64,000 nucleotides of DNA from Sphingomonas sp. LY29 (GCF_035593985.1 NZ_CP141587.1:868001-932000), one strand, 5' to 3'. Shown: positions 37,246 through 47,210, counted from the first letter of the stretch. Notes: generated from the sequence alone by a model not told the origin. Translations and numbers: made by a program.

Positions 37246-38145
37246 TCAACGGCGATTGGTCGCCAGCGGGTGGCGTGCATTGACCAGCTCGACCAGCCGC
37301 GCGCTGTCGACATGGGTGTATATCTGCGTCGTCGCGATGTCGGCGTGACCGAGCAGAGACTGGAGCACACGAAGATCGGCCCCGCCCGCAAGCAGGTGCG
37401 TCGCAAAGGCATGACGCAGGACGTGCGGGCTGACGCGGTCGGGCGAGATCCCGGCCTCCGCCGCGATCGCGCGGACCAGCTGGAACAGCCGCACCCGGCT
37501 CAAGTGGCTCTTGCCGCTTGGGAACAGCCACGTGCTGCCGGCGGGCACATGCGCGGTCCATGCCGCCACCGCGTCGGCCGCGCGCTGCGACACTGGCACC
37601 AGCCTCTCCTTGTCGCCCTTGCCGCGCAGCATCAAAAACGGCTGGCCCGGCCGAACCGCGCGGCGGGGCAACGACACCAATTCGGTTGCGCGAAGCCCGG
37701 AGCCGTAGAGCAGTTCGAGCAGGGCGAGGTTGCGAAGCGCGATCGGCTCGCCGCTCGCCCCGCGTTCCTCGACCACCGCGAACATGCGCGTCACCTCGTC
37801 GCTGTCGAGTACGCGCGGCAGCGGGCGCTGAAGCGTCGGGCGCGGCAGCGCGGCGGACGGATCGTCGGGCCGAAGCCCCTCGTCGAACAGGAAACCGAAG
37901 AACCGCCGCAGCGCCGACGACCGCCGCGCGACGGTCGAGGCCGCCAGCGCCTCCCATGCCGCGCCGAGCTTCTTGATTTCGTCGGCGCCGGCTTTCTCGA
38001 GCGAACCGATCGCTTCGCGCGCGGCCTCAAGGTCGCGGCGATAGGCGAGCAGGGTGTTACGCGACGCGCCAGCCTCGGCGCTCAGCATGTCGCAGAAGCG
38101 GTCGACCAGCGCGCGGTCGTCCAGCCTCCCGCCGTCGTCGATCAC
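37246..38145 (-). CDS. xerD: Tyrosine recombinase XerD
   Basis: Resolves chromosome dimers at dif together with XerC. The 299-residue protein has an N-terminal SAM-like domain and a catalytic domain with the conserved residues Arg in GSGLRATEL, Lys in GKGDKERLVP, HVLRHAFATHLL, His in LLGHADIATTQIYTH and the nucleophile Tyr in that last motif. Start is a GTG at 38145 overlapping the upstream stop by four bases. There is no integrase-like extra domain and no att repeat nearby, so this is the housekeeping recombinase, not a mobile element. Confidence 0.92.
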   Translation of the reverse strand: MIDDGGRLDDRALVDRFCDMLSAEAGASRNTLLAYRRDLEAAREAIGSLEKAGADEIKKLGAAWEALAASTVARRSSALRRFFGFLFDEGLRPDDPSAALPRPTLQRPLPRVLDSDEVTRMFAVVEERGASGEPIALRNLALLELLYGSGLRATELVSLPRRAVRPGQPFLMLRGKGDKERLVPVSQRAADAVAAWTAHVPAGSTWLFPSGKSHLSRVRLFQLVRAIAAEAGISPDRVSPHVLRHAFATHLLAGGADLRVLQSLLGHADIATTQIYTHVDSARLVELVNARHPLATNRR

Positions 38146-39965
38146 GTCCGCGCCAGCGCCTCGGCGGCAACCATCCGCGCCAGATATTCCTGTCCCGTCA
38201 CGCGCAGCGCGTTGATCGCGTGAAATTGATAGACCGGCGCCACCGCCCCGAAATCACGGCCGCGAAGCGCGCTGGCGGAGAGCAGGATCGACGTGCCCGC
38301 CTGGCGCCGCTGCATCGCCCCGTCGATCAGCCTGGTCCAATTGGTCTGCGCGCCAAGCCCGAGGCGATATTCGCGATTGAGTTGCCCCGCCGTGGCGGCA
38401 TCGATGCGGCCAAGCCCGGCAAGACCGGCGACCAGCAATCCGGTGCGCACCTTGCCCTGACTGGTGTCGCGGTCGGCAAAGCTTTCGATCCGCCCGGCAT
38501 CAATCTCCAGCCCAGCCGGATCGGCCGCGCCGAGCGCAAGCATCGCCCACATTTTGTCACTCGCGGCGTCGTCGAGGTCGTCGACCACCGGGATCCAGCG
38601 CGCCGCTTCACGGTCGAAGCCGCCAGCAAGCAACGATTCGACCAGTTCGACCGCGTCGGTTTCAAGGTCTGCGCTCGGCCGGATCCGCCGCGCGGCACGC
38701 GAGACGAGGACGCGGTTGGCGTAGCGATCGAGGTCGCCCTGGCCCACGCCCCACAATTTGCGCATCGCCGCGAGCCGAGCGTCCTGATCCTTGCCGATGA
38801 AGGCAAGCCGAACCTGCCACGCGTCAGTCTGCCCGAGCGAATCGGGGTCGGTCGCGTCATAGACTGCGGCGTAGAGGTCGATCAGCGCCTGGCTCGACAG
38901 CACGCCGAGCCCGGCGGCGGTCCGCGCGGCCGGAAGCCGATCGAGAGCGCTGAACATCGGCGCGCGCGCCAGCCATGCCTGCGTCGTCGGCGTGGCCGAA
39001 TCGATCAGACGCTTGGGGGGCATCATCGCGGTCGCGGTCGACAGGCCGTATCGCCACGCATTGAGCCGATCGACCGGCTCCCACTCGATCGTCACTGCGC
39101 GCGCGGTCTCGGCGCCCGCGCCGACCACCTTGTCGGCCAGCGACAGGTCGATCGGGCTCAGGCGTCCGCGGCGGCGGGCAACGTCGATGTCGGCGGCGGC
39201 ACGTTCGGCCTCGCCCGAAAAAGCGGCGCAGATTGCGGTGACGAGGGTCGCGACGCGCGGCTCGACCTTCGACAGGCCGCTTTCATGCGGGCACATCGCG
39301 GCGGGATCGCTGGTCGCCAGCGCCGACTGGATCGCGACCTGCTGCATCTTGGGCGTGAAGCGGTCGCCGTCGACCCCGGCGACGAGCAGGCGCCCGCCGT
39401 CGGCCTCTCCCATGCGCAGCAGCAGCCACGCACGCTCGGCGGCCCAGTCGACCGGGTTGACGTCGCGTGGCGCAGGCGCGCTCGCCAGCAAGGTGTTGCG
39501 AAGCGCGATGTGCGCCCAGCGAGAGGCGATCGGCGTCTTGATGCCGCGCATCACGATGCTCAGCGACTGGCCGCTCGCCGCGCCCCACGGCGCCGCGGGA
39601 AGGCCCGCGTCCTCGGGCATGAAGATTCCGGCGCGCGAGGCATCGCGGCGTGCACGGGCGGGATATTCGACCTGCGGCACCGGCTGCGCGGCCAGTTCCT
39701 CGAACGGGTCGTTGGTTTCGTCGACCACCTGCGTACCGATGCGCGCGCCCGACGACGGGGTCGATGGGCTCGACGGCTGCGCGGCGGGCGCGGTCTCGTT
39801 CGTCGTCGGCGACGGGCTTGGCGTCGGCGACGGGGTCGGCGCGGGTGTCGGCGCCTGCGCGGCGGGGGGAAGCAGCGATTCGGGGCGGTCCTGCGCATGT
39901 CCGGGCAGCGACAGCGCCGCCAGCAGCGCGCTTCCGCCCAGCATCAACTGGTGGTTACGCCGCAT
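38142..39965 (-). CDS. Exported protein of unknown function with Pro/Thr/Ser linker
   Basis: I do not recognise this 607-residue protein. It has a signal peptide (MRRNHQLMLGGSALLAALSLPGHA), then a low-complexity linker of Pro, Thr and Ser from about residue 30 to 75, then a large, mostly helical, alanine-rich body with no catalytic motif I can name. A helical-repeat periplasmic scaffold is one guess. The ATG at 39965 overlaps the upstream 51-residue membrane gene by 11 bases, and its stop overlaps xerD (GTGA). In-frame sequence before the ATG belongs to the shadow of that small gene. Confidence 0.82.
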   Translation of the reverse strand: MRRNHQLMLGGSALLAALSLPGHAQDRPESLLPPAAQAPTPAPTPSPTPSPSPTTNETAPAAQPSSPSTPSSGARIGTQVVDETNDPFEELAAQPVPQVEYPARARRDASRAGIFMPEDAGLPAAPWGAASGQSLSIVMRGIKTPIASRWAHIALRNTLLASAPAPRDVNPVDWAAERAWLLLRMGEADGGRLLVAGVDGDRFTPKMQQVAIQSALATSDPAAMCPHESGLSKVEPRVATLVTAICAAFSGEAERAAADIDVARRRGRLSPIDLSLADKVVGAGAETARAVTIEWEPVDRLNAWRYGLSTATAMMPPKRLIDSATPTTQAWLARAPMFSALDRLPAARTAAGLGVLSSQALIDLYAAVYDATDPDSLGQTDAWQVRLAFIGKDQDARLAAMRKLWGVGQGDLDRYANRVLVSRAARRIRPSADLETDAVELVESLLAGGFDREAARWIPVVDDLDDAASDKMWAMLALGAADPAGLEIDAGRIESFADRDTSQGKVRTGLLVAGLAGLGRIDAATAGQLNREYRLGLGAQTNWTRLIDGAMQRRQAGTSILLSASALRGRDFGAVAPVYQFHAINALRVTGQEYLARMVAAEALART

Positions 39966-40110
39966 TGCCAGTCCCGTTTGCGGTCGGCGCCTGCACCGGT
40001 TCCTCGATCGTCTGGAGCGGAACGTCGCCGGCACTTCTCGACAGCAGCACGACCGCGCCGACAAGGATCAGGAACAGGACGATCAGGATGACGATGAAGC
40101 CTCGGGGCAT
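39955..40110 (-). CDS. Small single-pass membrane protein (51 residues)
   Basis: Starts MPRGFIVILIVLFLILVGAV and continues with VLLSRSAGDVPLQTIEEP to the end GTGNAA: one N-terminal transmembrane helix and a short Pro/Gln-rich tail, probably periplasmic. Its stop lies 11 bases inside the next gene, coupling it to the 607-residue exported protein. An open frame extends upstream to 40194 but adds non-hydrophobic residues and overlaps the divergent aroK leader. Function unknown; the tight overlap suggests the two proteins work together. Confidence 0.78.
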   Translation of the reverse strand: MPRGFIVILIVLFLILVGAVVLLSRSAGDVPLQTIEEPVQAPTANGTGNAA

Positions 40111-40187
40111 GGATACTCCGGTGAAGGGGAAGCGGGCTGGCAGGGCTTTTGCCCGACCTTGCCCTCGTCTGTATAGCCCCAAGCGTC

Positions 40188-40745
40188 GTGCCATATTCTT
40201 TCCGACCGCCCCTTCCCACCCTCGATCGCCCGATCGTGCTCGTCGGCCTGATGGGGGTCGGCAAGTCGACCGTCGGCCGGCGGCTTGCGCGGCGGCTCAA
40301 GCTTCGCTTCGTTGACAGCGACACCGCGATCGGGGAAGCCGCGGGGGTCAGCGCGGCCGACCTGTTCGAACGCCACGGCGAGCCGGCCTTCCGCGACGGC
40401 GAGCGGCGCATCGTGGCGCGGCTGGCGGCGGAAGGTCCGCGCGTCATCGCCACGGGCGGCGGCGCCTTCGCCGATGCAGAGACCCGCGCGATGCTGACCG
40501 AAAAGACGATCACCGTATGGCTCGACGCGCCGGTCGCGGTGCTTGCCGAGCGGACCGGTCGACGCGACACCCGGCCGCTGCTTCGCGGCGGCGATCGCGA
40601 GGAAGTGCTTGCGAGCCTCGCCGAGCAGCGCTCCCCGCTCTACGCCGAAGCGGCGATCCACGTGCCGAGCGACCTTGGCAGCCATGCGCAGGTGGTCGAG
40701 GTGATCGTCGGCGCGCTGGCCGACTATCTGGAGGCGCGGCGCTAG
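40188..40745 (+). CDS. aroK: Shikimate kinase
   Basis: Phosphorylates shikimate in aromatic amino acid synthesis. The P-loop is GLMGVGKSTVGRRLA near residues 17-31, shikimate-binding DSDTAIGEAAG and the GGGAFAD segment follow, and the lid contains RRDTRPLL. The chosen GTG at 40188 gives 185 residues, near the family length of about 175; a TTG at 40149 is possible but crowded against the divergent gene. The usual partner aroB does not follow; instead the stop shares CTAG with a convergent transporter gene. Confidence 0.93.
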   Translation: MPYSFRPPLPTLDRPIVLVGLMGVGKSTVGRRLARRLKLRFVDSDTAIGEAAGVSAADLFERHGEPAFRDGERRIVARLAAEGPRVIATGGGAFADAETRAMLTEKTITVWLDAPVAVLAERTGRRDTRPLLRGGDREEVLASLAEQRSPLYAEAAIHVPSDLGSHAQVVEVIVGALADYLEARR

Positions 40746-42529
40746 GCCTCGTCGGGCAGCGCGTTGGTCGCGCTGAAGGAGCGGTCGATCCCCGCCTTGA
40801 GGTCGCCGGTTTCACCCTGCCGCTCCATCCGCTCGCAATCGCGCAGGCGATATTCGCTTTCGACGCGTTCGATTTCCTGCCCGTCGAACCCGACCGCGCC
40901 GAGCGCCGCCTTGCCCATCTTCACCGCGCTTTCGAACATCTCGCGCTGGGCGAAGGCGAGGTCGAGGCTGCGCAGCGACAGCAGGTGCCGCCGGTCGTAG
41001 GCGCGGACCAGCACCGACGCCTGTGGAAAGGCGTCGAGCACGCGGCCCATCGCCTCGGGCGTCAGTTCGCCGTCGTGATTGTCGTTGCAGAAGACGATCA
41101 GCCGCGCCGTCTCCGCCCCCGCGGTCCTGAGCAGGTCGATGCGAAGGCCGTCGCCGAAATAGACCTTGGTGCCGAAGTCGCCCGCGGTCTCGATCAGCTC
41201 GACTTCCTTGTCGATCAGCGTGACCCCGATCGACTTGGCCATCAGCATTTGCGCGACGGTCTGCCCGAAGCGGCCATAGCCGACAACGATCGCGCTTGTC
41301 TCGGGCGACTGGTCGGGTCCGTCGAAGCCTTCACCGCCGCGCTCCTCGCGCCGTTCAAGCCAGTCGGTCAGCTTCATCAGGAACGGCGTCGCGGCCATCG
41401 ACAGCGTCACCACCGCCCCGAACAGCGACGCGGCCTGCGGCAGGATCAGCTGCGCCGCGGTCGCCTGCGCGAACAGGACGAAGCCGAATTCACCCGCCTG
41501 GCTGATCAGCAGGCCGAGCCGGACGCTGCGCGGCCAGCTGTTGCCGAAGGCGCGGGCAAGCCCGGCAATGATCCCCGCCTTGATCGCGATCACCGCCAGC
41601 GCCAGCCCGACGACGGTCAGCGGTTGGCGCATGATCGTGCCGAGGTCGAGCATCATGCCGACCGCAACGAAGAACAGGCCGAGGAAGATCGAACGGAACG
41701 GTTCTACGTCGCTCTCCAGCTCGTGCCGGTAAGGAGATTCGGCGAGCATCACGCCGGCGATGAACGCGCCGAGCGCGACCGACAGGCCGAGCGAATGCAT
41801 GAACGCCGAGGCACCGACGACGGTGAACAGCCCCGCGACCACGAACAGTTCGCGCTCGCCGAGCCGGCCGATCAGGCGGAACATCGGGTTGAGCACCCAC
41901 CGTCCCGCGAGCACCAATGCGACGACCGCGCCGACGGTGATCAGCGCCAGCATCGCCCCGCTGGGCGCTTCGGGATCGGGCGGCGCACGCGACAGTGCGG
42001 CGACGATCGTGATCAGCGGGACAATCGACAGATCCTGGAACAGCAGGATCGAGAAGGTCCGCTCGCCCTGCGGCGTGTTGAGGTCGCCGTCGGAGCGAAG
42101 CATCGGCAGCACCTGCGCGGTCGACGAGAGCGCGAGCGGCAGGCCGATGGCGAGGCTGGCCGCGGCCGACACGTCAAGCGCGAAATGGATGAACAGGCTC
42201 AGCGCCAGCCCGCACAGCACGACCTGCGCCAGACCAAGCCCGAAAATGTCCTTGCGCAATCGCCACAATCGGCTCGGCTGGAGCTCCAGCCCGACCACGA
42301 ACAGCAGCAGCGCGATGCCGATTTCGGACAGGCTCGCCATCCGCTCGGGATCGTCGACCAGCTTAAGCATCTGCGGCCCGATCAGCGCGCCGGCGACGAT
42401 GTAGCCGAGCGTGGCGCCGAGGCCGAACTTGCGGAACAGAATGACGAAGATCAGCGCCGCGCCGAGCATCACCGCGCCGACCTCCAGCATCGCGCTGGTG
42501 GCGTGGGCGGTCTGTTCGGCGGCGGTCAT
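40742..42529 (-). CDS. Kef-type monovalent cation:proton antiporter (CPA2) with RCK domain
   Basis: Inner-membrane antiporter, probably K+/H+. The first ~390 residues form about 12 hydrophobic segments of the Na+/H+ exchanger fold (ALPLALSSTAQVLPML, LFQDLSIVPL), followed by a TrkA-N/RCK domain with the Rossmann motif IVVGYGRFGQTVAQML near residue 418. The 595-residue layout matches KefB/KefC. Whether glutathione adducts gate it is unknown; no KefF/KefG partner is adjacent. The start overlaps the scaffold gene stop (ATGA). Confidence 0.92.
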   Translation of the reverse strand: MTAAEQTAHATSAMLEVGAVMLGAALIFVILFRKFGLGATLGYIVAGALIGPQMLKLVDDPERMASLSEIGIALLLFVVGLELQPSRLWRLRKDIFGLGLAQVVLCGLALSLFIHFALDVSAAASLAIGLPLALSSTAQVLPMLRSDGDLNTPQGERTFSILLFQDLSIVPLITIVAALSRAPPDPEAPSGAMLALITVGAVVALVLAGRWVLNPMFRLIGRLGERELFVVAGLFTVVGASAFMHSLGLSVALGAFIAGVMLAESPYRHELESDVEPFRSIFLGLFFVAVGMMLDLGTIMRQPLTVVGLALAVIAIKAGIIAGLARAFGNSWPRSVRLGLLISQAGEFGFVLFAQATAAQLILPQAASLFGAVVTLSMAATPFLMKLTDWLERREERGGEGFDGPDQSPETSAIVVGYGRFGQTVAQMLMAKSIGVTLIDKEVELIETAGDFGTKVYFGDGLRIDLLRTAGAETARLIVFCNDNHDGELTPEAMGRVLDAFPQASVLVRAYDRRHLLSLRSLDLAFAQREMFESAVKMGKAALGAVGFDGQEIERVESEYRLRDCERMERQGETGDLKAGIDRSFSATNALPDEA

Positions 42530-42942
42530 CGCGAAGCCTCGATCGCGGACAGCAGCGCCCGGAAGGGCAGCAGGATCGCTCCGCGCCGCCCACGCCGGCT
42601 ACGCGCGGGATCGAGCGTCATCAGGCCGGGCCAGGGCTCGCCGTCGGCCCCGTCGAGCCATGCCTCGATCGCGGGCAGCGCGGCGGCGATGTCGGCGGCG
42701 GCACTGCCGGTGGCGTTGGCCGCCATCAGGTTCGCGGCGGCCTGTCCGAAGGCGCATGCCTCGACCGCTTGGGTCACCGAACTCACTCGCCCATCATCAT
42801 CGAGCGCGACCGCCACCCGCATCCGCGACCCACAGGTGGTCGAGCGGGTGTCCGGCACGTCGGCCAGTTCCTCGAAGCGCACCACGCCGGGGATCGTCGC
42901 GGCGAGGCGGAGAATCTCCCGCGTGTAAAGCGGCGCGCTCAC
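42526..42942 (-). CDS. IscU/NifU-like Fe-S scaffold-type protein
   Basis: Predicted iron-sulfur assembly scaffold-like protein of 138 residues, starting [13 protein letters not shown]. Two cysteines in scaffold-like context are seen: STTCGSRM and [13 protein letters not shown]; the third Cys of canonical IscU is not found, so it may be a divergent or non-scaffold member. The GTG at 42942 overlaps the cysS stop by four bases; a second GTG at 42954 is less likely. Linked to cysS, whose tRNA charges the amino acid that feeds Fe-S assembly, though this is probably chance. Confidence 0.75.
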   Translation of the reverse strand: MSAPLYTREILRLAATIPGVVRFEELADVPDTRSTTCGSRMRVAVALDDDGRVSSVTQAVEACAFGQAAANLMAANATGSAAADIAAALPAIEAWLDGADGEPWPGLMTLDPARSRRGRRGAILLPFRALLSAIEASR

Positions 42943-44246
42943 GCCCGCCGCCACGTCGTGCCGGCGGGACCGTCCTCAAGCAGGATTCCCTCGGCCTTCA
43001 GTTCGGCGCGGATGCGGTCGGCGGTCGCGAAATCGCGATTGGCCTTGGCTTCGGTGCGAGCGATGACTTGTCGATCGATGTCCGCGTCGCCATCGCCACG
43101 AAACCAGGCTTCGGCGCTCATCGTCATTAGGCCGAGCAGCGCCGCAGAGGCGCGCAGGGTGGCGGGGTCGTCGATCGCACTGAGGCGCGACATGGCGAGC
43201 GGCGTGTTGAGGTCATCTTCAAGCGCTTCGACCACGCCGGCATCGACCGAGCCTGCGACGGCATCGCCCCCGACACGATACAGCCGGTCGAGCGTCGCCT
43301 TGGACTGCGCCAGCAGGCTCGCCGTCCACGGCAACGGACTGCGATAATGCGCGCTCAGCAGGGCCAGCCGCAGGACTTCACCGCGATGACCGTCGGCGAG
43401 CAGGCGATCGACGGTAACGACGTTGCCGAGGCTCTTCGACATCTTCTCCGCGCCCATGTCGACGAAGCCGTTATGGACCCAGTGCCGCGCCAGCGGGGCG
43501 CCGCCGTGGGCGCAGCGGCTTTGGGCAATCTCATTCTCGTGGTGCGGGAAGATCAGGTCGAGCCCGCCGCCGTGGACGTCGATCGTCTCGCCCAGATGCG
43601 CGCGGATCATCGCCGAGCATTCGATGTGCCAGCCCGGACGACCGCGACCCCACGGGCTGTCCCAGCCGATGACGCCTTCGTCGCTCGGCTTCCACAGCAC
43701 GAAGTCGGCGGGATCGCGCTTGTAGGGGGCGACCTCGACGCGCGCGCCCGCGATCATCGCGTCGCGGTCGCGGCGGCTGAGCGCGCCATAGTCGGGGTCG
43801 GAGGCCACCGCGAACAGCACATGCCCTTCGGCGGCGTAGGCGTGACCCTTGTCGATCAGTTCGCCGATCATTGCCACCATTGCCGGAATCTCCTGCGTGG
43901 CGTGCGGCGCGATCGTCGGCGGGGCGACGCCGAGCGCGCCCATGTCGTCGAGATAATATTGCTCGTAGCGCCGGGTGACGACCTCGGGATCGACGCCCTC
44001 GGCGCGCGCGGCGTCGATGATCTTGTCATCGACGTCGGTGACGTTGCGCGCATAGACCAGACTGTCGGCACCATGAGTGTGGCGGATCAGCCGGGCGAGC
44101 GTGTCGAACACCACCGCGGGGCGGGCGTTGCCGATGTGCGCGCGGCCGTAAACGGTCGGACCGCAGACATACATGGTGATGCGGCTGGGATCGGCGGGGA
44201 CGAACTCGCGCTTCTCCCGCGCCATCGTGTCGTACAGACGGATCAC
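42939..44246 (-). CDS. cysS: Cysteinyl-tRNA synthetase
   Basis: Class I aminoacyl-tRNA synthetase for cysteine. The 435-residue protein has the first zinc Cys in [19 protein letters not shown] (the HIGH-like motif is HIGN), the zinc-site [20 protein letters not shown] and the KMSKS loop EKMSKSLGN. The GTG at 44246 overlaps the cvpA stop; the longer frame to 44342 lies inside cvpA. Somewhat shorter than the ~460 residues usual for the family, mainly at the C-terminus. Confidence 0.96.
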   Translation of the reverse strand: MIRLYDTMAREKREFVPADPSRITMYVCGPTVYGRAHIGNARPAVVFDTLARLIRHTHGADSLVYARNVTDVDDKIIDAARAEGVDPEVVTRRYEQYYLDDMGALGVAPPTIAPHATQEIPAMVAMIGELIDKGHAYAAEGHVLFAVASDPDYGALSRRDRDAMIAGARVEVAPYKRDPADFVLWKPSDEGVIGWDSPWGRGRPGWHIECSAMIRAHLGETIDVHGGGLDLIFPHHENEIAQSRCAHGGAPLARHWVHNGFVDMGAEKMSKSLGNVVTVDRLLADGHRGEVLRLALLSAHYRSPLPWTASLLAQSKATLDRLYRVGGDAVAGSVDAGVVEALEDDLNTPLAMSRLSAIDDPATLRASAALLGLMTMSAEAWFRGDGDADIDRQVIARTEAKANRDFATADRIRAELKAEGILLEDGPAGTTWRRA

Positions 44247-44752
44247 AGATTGACCCCCGGATGCTGGCGCGTTTCGACCCAGTCGACGATCGCGCGGCCG
44301 GTGGCGTTGAGCAAGGGATAGGTGCGGCTGTCGGTCATCCACTCGGGCCGCTCGGCATTGCCGCCATAGACCATGTCAGTGGCGAGGTTGGCGAGCAGGA
44401 AGAACAGGGTCGCGCCGATTAGCCCCTTGAGCATCCCGAAGCCGCCACCGAGCAGCCGGTCGGCCGGGCCGAGGATCGAGCGGCGCGCGCGGCCGCCGAC
44501 CGCCTTGGCGAACATGCGCACCGCAACGTAGGCGGGCAGGAACAGCAAAGCGAACGCGAGCGCCGACGCTCCCGCCTGGGTCCCAACCTGGTCGACCAGC
44601 CGCTCGGCCAGCGGGGTGTGGAACAGCTTGAGCGCGACGATCCCCGCGATCCACGCGCCGAGCGCGAGCACTTCATGCGTGAAGCCGCGGACGAAGCCGA
44701 TCAGCGCGGCGCCGCCGAGGAGGATGAGGACGAAGACATCGAGCGCAGTCAT
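44243..44752 (-). CDS. CvpA family membrane protein
   Basis: Inner-membrane protein of the CvpA (colicin V production) family, 169 residues with four hydrophobic segments: [20 protein letters not shown], an AWIAGIVAL helix, [17 protein letters not shown] and [18 protein letters not shown]. Purine-gene linkage in other bacteria is not seen here; instead it lies 49 bases after radA and is coupled to cysS. Biochemical role is unresolved for the family. Confidence 0.9.
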   Translation of the reverse strand: MTALDVFVLILLGGAALIGFVRGFTHEVLALGAWIAGIVALKLFHTPLAERLVDQVGTQAGASALAFALLFLPAYVAVRMFAKAVGGRARRSILGPADRLLGGGFGMLKGLIGATLFFLLANLATDMVYGGNAERPEWMTDSRTYPLLNATGRAIVDWVETRQHPGVNL

Positions 44753-44801
44753 GATCGCGGGCTAGCGAGGTCGTGCCGTGCGCGCAATCATCGCCTGCGC
44801 C

Positions 44802-46169
44802 TCAGTCGCGGCCCAGTATCTGTTCGACCAGTTCGCCGAGCTTGGCGAAGCGGGTCAGCGCGATGCCCGACGGGCCTTCGGCGCCCGACGGAACCCAGCC
44901 GCGCGAGAAGCCGAGCTTGGCGGCTTCCTTAAGGCGAAGCGCGGCGTGGGCGACGGGGCGGACCTCTGCCGACAGCGCGATTTCGCCCATCACCACCGCG
45001 TCCTGCGCGACCGGGCGTTCGCTCAGCGCCGAGATCAGCGCGGCGGCGACGGCCAGGTCGGCGGCGGGGTCGCTGAGGCGGTAGCCGCCGGCGATGTTGA
45101 GATAGACTTCCGAGGTCGCGAACGACAGGCCGCAGCGCGCCTCGAGCACCGCCAGCACCATTGCGAGGCGCCCCGAGTCCCAGCCGACCGCCGATCGACG
45201 CGGGGTGGCGCCGCTCGCCAGCCGCACCACCAGCGCCTGGATTTCGACGAGCACCGGGCGCGTGCCTTCGAGCGCGGGGAACACGGCGGTGCCGCTGACG
45301 GGTTCGCCGCGCTGGGTCAGGAACAGTGCGCTGGGGTTGGGGACTTCGATGAGCCCGGCGCCGTCCATCGCAAACACGCCGATCTCGTCGGTGCCGCCGA
45401 AGCGGTTCTTGGCGGCGCGGAGGATTCGGTACTGGTGGCTGCGCTCGCCCTCGAAGCCGAGCACGGTATCGACCATATGTTCGAGCACGCGCGGCCCGGC
45501 GATGGTGCCGTCCTTGGTGACGTGCCCCACTAGAACCAGTGCGGTTCCACGTTCCTTGGCAAAACGAACCAGCTCTTGAGCCGATGCTCGCACTTGGCTG
45601 ACCGTGCCCGGCGCGCCTTCAATAAGGTCGCTGTGCATCGTCTGGATCGAATCGATCACCAGCAGCGCGGGCGGCTCGCCCGACCCGACCGTGGTCAGGA
45701 TATCGCGCACCGACGTCGCCGCCGCGAGCCGCACCGGCGCGTTGCCGAGCCCGAGGCGGATCGCGCGAAGGCGGACCTGGTCGGCCGCTTCCTCGCCCGA
45801 CACGTAGATCACCGGCTTTCCCGCGCTCGCCAGCGCCGCCGCGACCTGCAGCAGCAACGTCGACTTGCCGATGCCGGGATCGCCGCCGATCAGCGTCGCC
45901 GATCCTGGGACCAGCCCGCCGCCGACGGCGCGGTCGAATTCGGCGATGCCGCTGTGCATCCGTGCCGGAAGCGCCACTTCGGCATCCAGCCCGACCAGTT
46001 GAATCGCGCGGCCACCACCCTGCAAGTCGTGGCGCGCGGCGAAGACGGTCGACTGTGCGGCCTCCTGTACCATCGTGTTCCATTCGGAACAGTCGGGGCA
46101 TTGCCCCTGCCAACGCGAATGCTCCGACCCGCAGGCCTGGCACGTGTAACGGGTCTTCAGCTTGGCCAT
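44802..46169 (-). CDS. radA: DNA repair protein RadA
   Basis: RecA-like helicase that promotes branch migration in recombination. The 455 residues show the N-terminal zinc finger CQACGSEHSRWQGQCPDC, Walker A GGDPGIGKSTLLLQ, the RadA-specific KNRFGGTDEIG motif, and a C-terminal Lon-like domain (GYRLSDPAADLAVAAALIS). The ATG at 46169 is preferred over a GTG two codons earlier because it starts MAKLKTRYTC like relatives. It heads the minus-strand operon with cvpA and cysS. No SOS box was noticed upstream. Confidence 0.97.
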   Translation of the reverse strand: MAKLKTRYTCQACGSEHSRWQGQCPDCSEWNTMVQEAAQSTVFAARHDLQGGGRAIQLVGLDAEVALPARMHSGIAEFDRAVGGGLVPGSATLIGGDPGIGKSTLLLQVAAALASAGKPVIYVSGEEAADQVRLRAIRLGLGNAPVRLAAATSVRDILTTVGSGEPPALLVIDSIQTMHSDLIEGAPGTVSQVRASAQELVRFAKERGTALVLVGHVTKDGTIAGPRVLEHMVDTVLGFEGERSHQYRILRAAKNRFGGTDEIGVFAMDGAGLIEVPNPSALFLTQRGEPVSGTAVFPALEGTRPVLVEIQALVVRLASGATPRRSAVGWDSGRLAMVLAVLEARCGLSFATSEVYLNIAGGYRLSDPAADLAVAAALISALSERPVAQDAVVMGEIALSAEVRPVAHAALRLKEAAKLGFSRGWVPSGAEGPSGIALTRFAKLGELVEQILGRD

Positions 46170-46279
46170 CGCCACGCTCTATCCGGCGCATGCGCATCAG
46201 GAAAGCCGGCTATCCGACGCAACGTCGGCGAGCGCCGATGGTTAAGCAGGTTCAACCCCCTGACTTAAGGACTACCCCC

Positions 46280-47155
46280 ATGCCCTATGCAAAGGCAAAA
46301 GACGGCACCCAGCTTTATTACAAGGACTGGGGCAAGGGCGATCCCGTCGTGCTTCTCCACGGCTGGCCGCTGACCGGCGACACGTTCGACGACGCCGCGG
46401 TCGCGCTGGTCGAGGCCGGCAAGCGCTGCATCATTCCCGACCGTCGTGGCTTCGGTCGGTCGGACCAGCCGTGGGACGGTCATGACTATGACACCTACGC
46501 CGACGACGTCGCGGCGATCCTGGAAGATGCCGGGATCAACCAGCCGGTCGCGCTGGTCGGCTTCTCGATGGGTGGCGGCGAAGTCGCGCGTTTCCTGACC
46601 AAGCAGGGCGCCGACCGCGTGTCGAAGGCCGTGCTGATCGGTTCGGTCGTGCCCTACATGCCCCAGACCGACGACAATCCCAACGGCGTCCCGCAGGCGA
46701 CGTTCGACCAGATGACCGCGGGCATGAAGAAGGACCGCGAGCATTTCTTCACCGGCTTCTTCAAGGACTTCTACGGCGTCGGCCTGGTGTCGCAGCCGGT
46801 CAGTGACGAAGTGCTGATGAACAGCTGGCGCCAGACGATGATGGCGGGGCTTCGCCCGACGCTGGCGGCGGCGCAGGCCTTCGCGACGACCGACTTCCGG
46901 CCCGACCTGAAGAGCTTCACCGTCCCGACGCTGGTCATCCATGGTACCGCCGACAAGACGGTGCCGATCGACGCCACCGGCCGCGTCGTTGCCAAGGAAG
47001 TCCCGAATGCGCAGCTGATCGAATATGACGGCAGCGCACACGGCCTGTTCGCGACCGACAAGCAGCGCCTGATCGACGACCTGCTCGCCTTCCTCGGTGG
47101 CAGCACCGCCGGCGACGAGCGCAGCGCGATCCCGCTGAACCAGACCGCATACTAA
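46280..47155 (+). CDS. Alpha/beta hydrolase, cofactor-free haloperoxidase/esterase type
   Basis: Cytoplasmic serine hydrolase of 291 residues resembling non-heme chloroperoxidases and arylesterases. Oxyanion motif LLHGWPLTGDTFDD, nucleophile Ser96 in VGFSMGGGEVARF, acid in HGTADKTVP and His254 in GSAHGLF are all present. The ATG at 46280 begins MPYAKAKDGTQLYYKDWG as in homologs; the open frame before it is spurious. Perhydrolase activity is typical of the group, real substrate unknown. A strong terminator follows. Confidence 0.88.
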   Translation: MPYAKAKDGTQLYYKDWGKGDPVVLLHGWPLTGDTFDDAAVALVEAGKRCIIPDRRGFGRSDQPWDGHDYDTYADDVAAILEDAGINQPVALVGFSMGGGEVARFLTKQGADRVSKAVLIGSVVPYMPQTDDNPNGVPQATFDQMTAGMKKDREHFFTGFFKDFYGVGLVSQPVSDEVLMNSWRQTMMAGLRPTLAAAQAFATTDFRPDLKSFTVPTLVIHGTADKTVPIDATGRVVAKEVPNAQLIEYDGSAHGLFATDKQRLIDDLLAFLGGSTAGDERSAIPLNQTAY

Positions 47156-47168
47156 GCGGCAATCGATT

Positions 47169-47207
47169 GCCCGCCCGGCGACGTTCCAGTCGCCGGGCGG
47201 GCTTTTC
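47169..47207 (+). terminator. Terminator after alpha/beta hydrolase gene
   Basis: A perfect 14-bp stem GCCCGCCCGGCGAC / GTCGCCGGGCGGGC with a GTTCCA loop (47169-47202) precedes TTTT. It lies between two convergent genes. Confidence 0.92.
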
Positions 47208-47210
47208 CTT

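Noticed and set aside
37246..38145. Tyrosine recombinase as marker of an integrated element
   Set aside because: Sequence and context are those of housekeeping XerD, next to accA; no att repeats and no phage genes flank it.
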